Part shown: piece by piece, positions 1 through 4,940 of the stretch
Position numbering within the stretch: the stretch's first letter is position 1
How the letters are laid out: every line of letters begins with the position of its first letter
Source: a bacterium
GTDB lineage: Bacteria; Desulfobacterota; Anaeroferrophillalia; Anaeroferrophillales; Anaeroferrophillaceae
Direction: 5' to 3'
Length of the DNA: 8,251 nucleotides
NCBI GenBank assembly: GCA_029940125.1
Contig: JAOZRP010000082.1
Coordinates: 1-8,251 of the forward strand
Position numbers and translations under genes: made by a program
Notes under the pieces: model-generated
What the model was told of the DNA's origin: nothing
The model's input: only the letters and a program-made list of their open reading frames with translations
Databases searched by the model: none

Positions 1-92
1 GTATTCCCGACAATTTCTTGTTTTTTGTGACAGCATTTCAGGCGTAAGGTACTAACCGTTTGGTTTAGGTAACAATAAAAAAGGAAAAGTTT

Positions 93-863
93 ATGAATCC
101 AGAGATTGTTCGTCACGACGGCCGCCGGGTCGACCAGCTGCGGCCGGTCAGTTTTCATCCCGGCTATGTGGATTACCCGGCTGGTTCGGTGTTGGTTTCC
201 ATGGGCAAGACCAGGGTTCTCTGTGTCGCCACCGTGGAGGAATCGGTGCCCAGGTTCCTGAAGGGAAAAGGTTCCGGCTGGCTGACTTCCGAGTATTCTC
301 TGCTTCCCGGTTCAACCCAGACCCGCAGCCAGCGGGAGGCGAGCCGGGGGAAGCAGGGCGGCCGGACCATGGAGATCCAGCGCCTTATCGGTCGCAGCCT
401 GCGTTCGGTGGTGGATTTGACCCGTCTTGGCGAGCGGACGATCTGGATTGACTGTGACGTGCTGCAAGCCGACGGCGGCACCCGGACGGCATCGATTACT
501 GGAGCCTTCGCCGCCCTGGGGTTGGCGCTGCGGAAGCTGCAGGCGGAGAAATCTTTGCCGGGGGGAATACCATTGACTGATACGGTGGCGGCAGTCAGCG
601 TCGGCGTGGTGGACGGGGCTCCGGTTCTTGATCTTGACTACCGGGAAGATTCCACCGCGTTTGTGGATATGAACGTGGTCATGACCGGCAGAAATGAATT
701 CGTTGAAATTCAGGGGACGGCGGAGGAAAAGCCTTTTGGCATGGATTGCCTGCAGGAAATGCTGGCTCTGGCCCAGTCGGGAATACAGCAGCTGCTCAAA
801 CAAATGGATGATGATGTTTTTGGCGGGCGCCTGGGAGAACTGGTGACCCCTGCGGGAGAATGA
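93..863 (+). CDS. rph: Ribonuclease PH (tRNA nucleotidyltransferase)
   Basis: Phosphorolytic 3'-5' exoribonuclease that trims the 3' ends of tRNA precursors, using phosphate and releasing nucleoside diphosphates; cytoplasmic hexamer in known members. The 256 residues cover one full RNase PH domain, slightly longer than the usual ~240. Visible landmarks are the RTMEIQRLIGRSLR helix (residues 91-104), the DCDVLQADGGTRTASITGA block with the phosphate-binding GGTR (128-131), and the acidic catalytic stretch LDLDYREDS (179-187) followed by DMNVVMTG. The ATG at 93 has AAGGA at 81-85, 7 nt upstream, and gives the normal family N-terminus (RHDGRR). It is the first gene of a tight unit: the next gene begins 13 nt after the TGA stop, whose last base belongs to that gene's Shine-Dalgarno. 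No convincing promoter was found in the 92 bases before it. Identification is secure. Confidence 0.97.
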   Translation: MNPEIVRHDGRRVDQLRPVSFHPGYVDYPAGSVLVSMGKTRVLCVATVEESVPRFLKGKGSGWLTSEYSLLPGSTQTRSQREASRGKQGGRTMEIQRLIGRSLRSVVDLTRLGERTIWIDCDVLQADGGTRTASITGAFAALGLALRKLQAEKSLPGGIPLTDTVAAVSVGVVDGAPVLDLDYREDSTAFVDMNVVMTGRNEFVEIQGTAEEKPFGMDCLQEMLALAQSGIQQLLKQMDDDVFGGRLGELVTPAGE

Positions 864-876
864 GGAGGCGGAAAAA

Positions 877-1497
877 ATGATTCCTGCAGAAATCGTGGTC
901 GCCACCGGCAACCAGGGGAAATTGCGTGAGATCCGAGATCTTCTGCATGGTCTGCCGATCAAGCTCAAGTCGCTGGCTGATTTTCCCGATATTGTCATGC
1001 CAGCCGAAGACGGCCACAGCTTTGCGGAAAATGCCCGGCAGAAAGCGCTGGCCGTCCACGATGAAATCGGCGGCTGGGTGCTGGCCGATGACTCCGGGCT
1101 GGTGGTTCCCTGCTTGAATGGAGAACCCGGGATTCGTTCCGCCCGCTACGCCGGGGATGATGCCGATGACCGGCGCAACAATCTTTTCCTGCTGGAGCGG
1201 CTGCAGAATGTCGCCGCCGACCGGCGGCAGGCCTGTTTTGTCTGCGTCATGGTGCTGGCGGATGCCGTTGGCAACGTTTACCAGTTCGAGGGGCGCTGCG
1301 AGGGGCGCATTGCTTTTTCGCTGCGGGGGACAGAAGGTTTCGGCTACGATCCCCTTTTTCTGCTGGCCCCCGATTTCGATACGACCATGGCTGAAATCAG
1401 CCTGGAGCAGAAACAGCGGATCAGCCACCGCGGGGATGCCTTGCGCCAGTTGAAAGACTGGCTGTCAAGACAGGAACAAGAGGACCGGAAGCAGTAG
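877..1497 (+). CDS. rdgB: XTP/dITP pyrophosphatase (non-canonical purine NTPase, RdgB/HAM1 family)
   Basis: Hydrolyses (d)ITP and XTP to the monophosphate plus pyrophosphate, keeping deaminated purines out of DNA and RNA. The 206-residue protein has the complete family signature: VVATGNQGKLREI near the N-terminus (T10-K15, nucleotide binding), SFAENARQKA (48-57), LADDSGL (69-75, metal and base-catalysis region), SARYAG (88-93), GFGYDPLF (154-161) and ISHRGDAL (182-189) with the substrate-specificity SHR. Translation starts at the ATG at 877 behind an ideal AGGAGG at 863-868 that overlaps the last base of the rph stop, so the two genes are probably translated in a coupled way. It ends with TAG one base before coaE. 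Pairing of rph with rdgB is widespread in bacteria. Nothing looks damaged or foreign. Confidence 0.97.
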   Translation: MIPAEIVVATGNQGKLREIRDLLHGLPIKLKSLADFPDIVMPAEDGHSFAENARQKALAVHDEIGGWVLADDSGLVVPCLNGEPGIRSARYAGDDADDRRNNLFLLERLQNVAADRRQACFVCVMVLADAVGNVYQFEGRCEGRIAFSLRGTEGFGYDPLFLLAPDFDTTMAEISLEQKQRISHRGDALRQLKDWLSRQEQEDRKQ

Positions 1498-1498
1498 G

Positions 1499-2131
1499 AT
1501 GCTGAAAATTGGTTTAACCGGCAGTATCGCCAGCGGCAAGAGTACCGTGGCCCGGATGTTTGCCGACCTGGGGGTCAAGGTGGTCGATACCGATGTCATT
1601 GCCCGCCGGGTAGTGGAACCGGGTTCTCCCGGTTTGTCCCGGCTGGTGAAAGAATTTGGCCGGTCTTTGCTGACTGACAACGGCAGCCTGAATCGCCGCT
1701 ACCTTGGCGAACTGATTTTTGCCGACCCGGAAAAAAGGCAGCGTCTCAACCAAATCATGCATCCCATGATCATGGCAGTGGTCAGTGACGAGATGCAAAA
1801 CTATGCCCGTCAGCACCCTGACGGCATGATCATGGTTGACGTTCCCCTCCTGATCGAAGCCAATCTGCGGTCATGGTTCGACCAGGTTGTCCTGGTTTAT
1901 GTTCCTGTTCCAGTGCAGCTTGCCCGCCTGCGGGCCAGGGACGGGCTTGACGAAGAAACCGCTCAACTCAGGATGCGTTCGCAGATGTCGCCGGATGAAA
2001 AGCGTCACCATGCGGATTTTGTCATTGACAACAGCGGCTCCCCGGCGGCCACCAGGGCCCAGGTAGACAAAGTTTTTCACTGCCTGCAAACGCTCTCGTC
2101 TCGCGCCGGCAAGGGACATACTTGCAAATGA
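1499..2131 (+). CDS. coaE: Dephospho-CoA kinase
   Basis: Catalyses the last step of coenzyme A synthesis, ATP-dependent phosphorylation of the ribose 3'-OH of dephospho-CoA. The 210 residues form a complete P-loop kinase: Walker A GSIASGKST at 8-16, the DTD of VVDTDVIAR after strand 2, the CoA-domain segment HPMIM, the VDVPLLIEA motif that follows the second strand, an ARLRARDG lid helix and the closing DEKRHHADFVIDNSGS block, which is typical of CoaE. The ATG at 1499 lies one base after the rdgB TAG; GGAAG at 1487-1491, inside rdgB, is the likely ribosome-binding site. The C-terminal dozen residues (from about LSSRAGKG) are a non-conserved tail. It is the last gene before a 387-bp gap and has no hairpin-plus-T-run terminator behind it, so its transcript may run into the rho leader or end there by Rho action. 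In Geobacter-like bacteria coaE is commonly next to rho. Confidence 0.96.
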   Translation: MLKIGLTGSIASGKSTVARMFADLGVKVVDTDVIARRVVEPGSPGLSRLVKEFGRSLLTDNGSLNRRYLGELIFADPEKRQRLNQIMHPMIMAVVSDEMQNYARQHPDGMIMVDVPLLIEANLRSWFDQVVLVYVPVPVQLARLRARDGLDEETAQLRMRSQMSPDEKRHHADFVIDNSGSPAATRAQVDKVFHCLQTLSSRAGKGHTCK

Positions 2132-2144
2132 TGAGAAAAAAAGG

Positions 2145-2173
2145 TTGACAAAACCGGGTTAAATAATTATACC
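2145..2173 (+). promoter_or_regulatory. Predicted sigma70-type promoter for rho
   Basis: A perfect -35 TTGACA (2145-2150) is followed after exactly 17 nt by TATACC (2168-2173), which matches the -10 consensus at its first four positions. A run of A residues just upstream (about 2135-2142) could act as an UP element. Transcription would start near 2179-2180, only about 50 bp after the coaE stop, giving rho a leader of about 340 nt. This is a pattern match only; no start site has been mapped. Confidence 0.7.
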
Positions 2174-2179
2174 GAGTGA

Positions 2180-2518
2180 AAGATTAGCATAATTTAATAA
2201 CGGGATTGAGTTCCTTTCCCCTTTTTACCAGCAAAAACAACGCCCGTACCTTATCCCTTTCTGATATTCTTCTAGAGGAAATAATCGCATATTGTTCTTG
2301 TAATTGGCGGCAGTCGCTGTATCCCTGCTTCAGGTAATCATATCCTTGATTGAAAACCTCCCTTGTTGATCATAAATAAATACCAGGCCATAGATGTAGG
2401 CCATCAATATCAGGCCAGTTCCCGTCGCTCTTCGAAAACATTCCGGTATAAAGCTGCCGGCTGCTGCCGAGAAGAGAAATCCGCTGGGGCTATCTTTTAA
2501 TTTTTTGAGGACATATCC
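2180..2518 (+). promoter_or_regulatory. Long 5' leader of rho with a rut-like C-rich tract
   Basis: The coaE-rho gap is 387 bp, clearly richer in A/T than the genes around it, and I found no credible gene in it. Its most distinct part is 2211-2272: 22 C against only 4 G in 62 bases, with many TC/CC steps, the composition of an unstructured Rho-binding (rut) site. After it come a short AATCA/TGATT hairpin (2336-2351), three AGGCCA repeats (2385-2417), a G/C-richer patch around 2455-2470 and the T-rich stretch leading to the rho Shine-Dalgarno GAGGA (2507-2511). I saw no intrinsic terminator. Autogenous control of rho through Rho-dependent attenuation in its leader is established in E. coli; that it happens here is inference. 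Confidence 0.5.
2385..2417 (+). repeat. Three short direct repeats AGGCCA in the rho leader
   Basis: The hexamer AGGCCA occurs at 2385-2390, 2398-2403 and 2412-2417, a spacing of 13 and 14 nt; the first two copies extend to AGGCCAT. Each contains the self-complementary GGCC. The repeats lie about 100 nt upstream of the rho start, in otherwise AT-rich DNA. They may be a binding site for a regulator or chance; no known site was recognised. Confidence 0.3.
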
Positions 2519-3766
2519 ATGAATTTAAACGAACTGAAAACCAAGAAAATTTCCGACCTGACGGCGCTGGCCAAGGAATTGAAGGTTGAAGGGGCTGCCG
2601 GCATGCGCAAGCAGGACCTGATCTTTGCCCTGCTGCAGGCCCACACCAATAAAAATGGCGTGATCCAGGGCTCCGGCGTTTTGGAAATACTTCCTGACGG
2701 CTTCGGTTTTTTGCGGGCCCCAGATTACAACTATCTTTCCGGCCCGGATGACATTTATGTTTCGCCTTCCCAGATTCGCCGCTTTAACCTGCGCACCGGG
2801 GATACGGTTTCGGGCCAGATTCGTTCCCCCAAGGAAAGTGAACGCTACTTTGCCCTGTTGAAAGTTCAGGCAGTCAACCATGAAAACCCGGAGGTGGCCC
2901 GGGATAAAATCCTTTTTGACAACCTGACGCCTCTCTTTCCCGAGGAACGCTTTTTCCTGGAACGGGAAAGCGACAACTATGCCATGCGGATCATGGACCT
3001 GATGACTCCCATCGGTAAGGGCCAGCGCGGTCTGATTGTCGCCCCGCCCCGGACCGGCAAAACCGTGCTGTTGAAAAATATTGCCAACAGCCTGACGGCC
3101 AATCATCCCGAGGTTACCCTGATCGTTCTGCTTATCGATGAGCGGCCGGAGGAGGTGACCGACATGCAGCGCTCGGTCAACGGCGAGGTGATTTCCTCCA
3201 CCTTTGACGAGCCGGCCCAGCGCCACGTGCAGGTGGCGGAAATGGTGATTGAAAAGGCCAAGAGGCTGGTGGAGCATAAACATGACGTGGTCATCCTGCT
3301 GGACAGCATTACCCGCCTGGCCCGGGCCTACAATACGGTGGTTCCCCCCAGCGGCAAGGTGCTTTCCGGCGGCGTGGATTCCAACGCCCTGCACAAGCCG
3401 AAACGCTTTTTCGGCGCCGCCAGGAATATCGAGGAAGGCGGTTCTCTGACCATCATTTCAACCGCCCTTATCGAAACCGGCAGCCGGATGGATGAAGTTA
3501 TCTTTGAAGAATTCAAGGGTACGGGAAACATGGAGCTTCACCTCGACCGCCGACTGGCCGACAAACGGACCTTCCCAGCCATTGACATTGCCCGCTCGGG
3601 AACCAGGCGGGAAGACCTGCTGATGAACCAGCGGGATCTGCAGCTGGTCTGGATCCTGCGCAAATTTCTCCAGCCCATGGGCGTGGTGGAAAGCATGGAA
3701 TTCCTGCTGGAAAAAATGGAAGGCACCAAGAACAACGCCGAATTTCTTGATTCCATGAACCAGTAG
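2519..3766 (+). CDS. rho: Transcription termination factor Rho
   Basis: Hexameric RNA-dependent ATPase/helicase that loads on C-rich nascent RNA and pulls RNA polymerase off. The 415 residues are close to E. coli Rho (419), with no insertion domain. In order: N-terminal helical domain with the LKxKKISDLTxLAKEL motif (about 6-21); the cold-shock-like primary RNA site with DGFGFLR (60-66); Walker A APPRTGKT (175-182); the catalytic glutamate of LIDERPEEV (E208); Walker B LLDSITRLARA (260-270); Q-loop SGKVLSGGVDSNAL (278-291); R-loop region EEFKGTGNMELHL; and arginine finger in SGTRREDL (R363). Walker A reads R-T where E. coli has K-A, which I take as normal family variation. The ATG at 2519 has GAGGA at 2507-2511, 7 nt away. 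The gene ends with TAG and stands alone between a long leader and a separate promoter-like region before rpmE. Confidence 0.98.
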   Translation: MNLNELKTKKISDLTALAKELKVEGAAGMRKQDLIFALLQAHTNKNGVIQGSGVLEILPDGFGFLRAPDYNYLSGPDDIYVSPSQIRRFNLRTGDTVSGQIRSPKESERYFALLKVQAVNHENPEVARDKILFDNLTPLFPEERFFLERESDNYAMRIMDLMTPIGKGQRGLIVAPPRTGKTVLLKNIANSLTANHPEVTLIVLLIDERPEEVTDMQRSVNGEVISSTFDEPAQRHVQVAEMVIEKAKRLVEHKHDVVILLDSITRLARAYNTVVPPSGKVLSGGVDSNALHKPKRFFGAARNIEEGGSLTIISTALIETGSRMDEVIFEEFKGTGNMELHLDRRLADKRTFPAIDIARSGTRREDLLMNQRDLQLVWILRKFLQPMGVVESMEFLLEKMEGTKNNAEFLDSMNQ

Positions 3767-3817
3767 ACGTGTGGCTGGTAAAAATCGTCGGCAAAAGTGC
3801 TTAAAGGAAAAAAATAA

Positions 3818-3847
3818 TTGACAAAAACCGCCAGTTCCGGCTAACTA
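3818..3847 (+). promoter_or_regulatory. Possible promoter between rho and rpmE
   Basis: A perfect -35 TTGACA lies at 3818-3823 behind an A-rich run. The -10 is poor: TAACTA at 3842-3847 after 18 nt keeps only the first two consensus bases. The context TTGACAAAAACCG closely resembles that of the rho promoter (TTGACAAAACCG at 2145). If it works, the start would be near 3854 and the rpmE leader about 60 nt. It may need help from an activator, or rpmE may be served by readthrough from rho. Confidence 0.35.
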
Positions 3848-3860
3848 GTTGTTTTGTTTT

Positions 3861-3904
3861 AGCACACCATACGCCAGCACAGGTGCCTGTGCTGTACAGG
3901 AGGT
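3861..3904 (+). promoter_or_regulatory. rpmE leader: inverted repeat directly before the Shine-Dalgarno
   Basis: CAGCACAG (3875-3882) and CTGTGCTG (3887-3894) form a perfect 8-bp RNA stem with a GTGC loop; as DNA it is a 9-2-9 dyad. It ends three bases before the strong AGGAGGT (3898-3904) of rpmE. A second copy of AGCACA (3861-3866) could replace the one in the stem. The downstream arm can instead fold on itself as CCTGT (3886-3890) with ACAGG (3896-3900), which would cover the first AGG of the Shine-Dalgarno. The layout suits translational autoregulation, as known for L31 leaders elsewhere; a DNA operator is the alternative. Confidence 0.5.
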
Positions 3905-3916
3905 TGAAAATATACC

Positions 3917-4123
3917 ATGAAAAAAGATATTCACCCTAAATATGACGTATGCAAAGTGACCTGCGCCTGCGGCAACAGTTTCGAAACCCGGGCAACCATT
4001 CCGGAAATAAAGGTTGAAATTTGTTCCGAGTGCCATCCTTTTTATACCGGCAAGCAGAAGCTGCTTGACACTGCCGGCCGGATTGAGAAGTTCCGGCGTA
4101 AATACGGTAAACCGGGAAATTAG
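3917..4123 (+). CDS. rpmE: 50S ribosomal protein L31 (bL31), zinc-binding form
   Basis: Small protein of the large ribosomal subunit that helps bridge it to the 30S head. The 68 residues are a full-length L31: N-terminal MKKDIHPKY, the zinc ligands C16, C18, C36 and C39 (CACG and CSECH), then the HPFYTGKQKLLDTAGR signature and a basic C-terminal helix. All four ligands are present, so this is the C+ type that needs zinc, not the zinc-free paralogue. An extra cysteine (C12) lies four residues before the first ligand. The ATG at 3917 is 12 nt from AGGAGGT (3898-3904), slightly long spacing but the only good start. It stops with TAG three bases before thyX. Location right after rho is conserved across several phyla. 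Regulation by the leader hairpin is likely but unproven. Confidence 0.97.
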   Translation: MKKDIHPKYDVCKVTCACGNSFETRATIPEIKVEICSECHPFYTGKQKLLDTAGRIEKFRRKYGKPGN

Positions 4124-4126
4124 TTT

Positions 4127-4816
4127 TTGCAGGTTACCGTTCTTGCCCATACGGCTGAGCCGGTAAAAGTGGTGGCCATGGCAGCCCGCCTCTGCTATTC
4201 TCCCCTTGACATCGGGAGCCTGAGGGGAGCTGGCGGTGCCGAGGACCGGCAGCTGATTGAAAAGGTCCTGGCCCTGGGGCACGAGTCAGTGCTGGAGCAT
4301 GCCTCGTTTACTCTTGGCATCGAAGGCGTTTCCCGGGCGCTCAGCCATCAGCTGGTTCGCCACCGGCTGGCTTCCTTCTCCCAGCAGAGCCAGAGGTACG
4401 TGAGTTTCGACGAAGGGTTTTCCTTCCAGGTTCCCCCGTCCATCCAGGGAGATGAAACCCTGTGCCAGGAATATGGTGAACTCATGGAAACTCTGGCATC
4501 TTTCTACCGCCGCTTGCGTGAGCAGGGGATTCCGGCGGAGGATGCCCGCTTTGTTTTGCCCAATGCGGCGGATACCCGGCTGGTCATGACCATGAATGCC
4601 CGGGAGCTGCGGCATTTTTTCCGGCTGCGCTGCTGCCGGCGGGCCCAGTGGGAAATCAGACAGCTGGCTACGGAAATCCTGCGCCAGGTGAAGAAAATAG
4701 CGTTGCCGCTTTTTCAGCAGGCGGGACCGCCTTGTCTTACCGGTCCCTGTCCCGAAGGGACGATGAGCTGCGGCGAGGCAAAAGCGGTGCGGCAGCAGTT
4801 TGGTGAACTGGAATAG
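4127..4816 (+). CDS. thyX: Flavin-dependent thymidylate synthase ThyX
   Basis: Makes dTMP from dUMP with methylenetetrahydrofolate as carbon donor and reduced FAD/NADPH as reductant, replacing ThyA; tetrameric in known members. The signature is plain: RHRLASFSQQSQRY (78-91) matches the ThyX motif RHRX7S, followed by NARELRHFFRLRCCRRAQWEIR (157-178), which carries conserved active-site residues. The N-terminal AARLCYSP and GHESVLEHASF blocks are also typical. A TTG at 4127, three bases after rpmE, is the chosen start, because it gives the normal family N-terminus (MQVTVLAHT) and the next in-frame Met (residue 17) would remove the first strand. Its ribosome-binding site is weak (GGGAA, 4114-4118), so translation probably depends on rpmE and output is low. 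The C-terminus is cysteine-rich (C203, C208, C215). Stop is TAG. The usual slot neighbour in Bacillus is tdk, another dTMP gene. Confidence 0.95.
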   Translation: MQVTVLAHTAEPVKVVAMAARLCYSPLDIGSLRGAGGAEDRQLIEKVLALGHESVLEHASFTLGIEGVSRALSHQLVRHRLASFSQQSQRYVSFDEGFSFQVPPSIQGDETLCQEYGELMETLASFYRRLREQGIPAEDARFVLPNAADTRLVMTMNARELRHFFRLRCCRRAQWEIRQLATEILRQVKKIALPLFQQAGPPCLTGPCPEGTMSCGEAKAVRQQFGELE

Positions 4817-4831
4817 GCTTTACAGCGAAAC

Positions 4832-4855
4832 TTTCACCGGTGGATGATGGTGAAA
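4832..4855 (+). promoter_or_regulatory. Hairpin in the thyX-prfA gap, upstream of the terminator
   Basis: TTTCACC (4832-4838) and GGTGAAA (4849-4855) form a 7-bp stem with a 10-nt loop. CACCGGTG at 4835-4842 offers a competing smaller fold. The loop and 3' arm contain the start codons of an 8-codon frame (ATG at 4844 or 4847, stop TAG at 4868-4870) that precedes the terminator. With that terminator it resembles a two-hairpin leader, but no partner sequence that would form a strong antiterminator was found. Confidence 0.35.
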
Positions 4856-4881
4856 AATGAAACAGTGTAGTTGAAGATCGT

Positions 4882-4917
4882 GGGCAGGGCCGATTGGGAA
4901 CCCTGCCCTTTGTTTTT
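4882..4917 (+). terminator. Intrinsic terminator between thyX and prfA
   Basis: GGGCAGGG (4882-4889) pairs perfectly with CCCTGCCC (4901-4908) around an 11-nt loop, followed at once by TTTGTTTTT (4909-4917). This is a textbook Rho-independent terminator and is the only strong one in the window. It would end the rpmE-thyX transcript 66 nt after the thyX stop. Only 23 bp separate the T-run from the prfA ATG, too little for a promoter, so prfA transcription must either read through this element or start upstream of it. Confidence 0.85.
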
Positions 4918-4940
4918 GGCGGCAGAAGGTAAAGGTAGTA

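Noticed and set aside
25..53. Possible promoter before rph (TTGTGA with GGTACT, 17-nt spacing)
   Set aside because: Only about 4/6 and 3/6 consensus matches; the upstream end of the operon is outside the window, so rph may be part of a longer transcript.
312..998. Long reverse-strand open frames opposite rph/rdgB (228 aa), rho (289 aa, 2525-3394), prmC (297 aa, 5978-6871) and murA (280 aa, 6697-7539)
   Set aside because: They lie entirely over well-identified + strand genes, show no family motif, are rich in the residues expected from antisense reading of GC-biased codons (G, R, H, Q, P), and have no clear ribosome-binding sites.
1765..1834. The palindrome CATGATCATG occurs twice in coaE, exactly 60 bp apart
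   Set aside because: Both copies encode Met-Ile-Met in frame with ATG ATC ATG, which is palindromic by itself; the two positions fit the CoaE fold, so chance coding is enough.
2206..2337. A 43-codon frame in the rho leader beginning with TTG at 2206, as a possible rhoL-like leader peptide
   Set aside because: The start has GGGA directly abutting it with no spacing, the peptide has no recognisable feature, and it overlaps the rut-like tract, whose C-rich composition explains the lack of stops.
2394..2399. Minimal start-stop frame ATG TAG in the rho leader
   Set aside because: No ribosome-binding site beyond a lone AGG; such hexamers are expected by chance in a 387-bp gap.
2455..2506. GC-rich patch and T-run just before rho as an intrinsic attenuator
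   Set aside because: No continuous stem of more than about 4 bp could be drawn next to the T-run.
3833..3860. AGTT/AACT hairpin followed by GTTTTGTTTT after rho, as a terminator
   Set aside because: The stem is only 4 bp of mostly A/T pairs with a mismatch beyond it; too weak for intrinsic termination.
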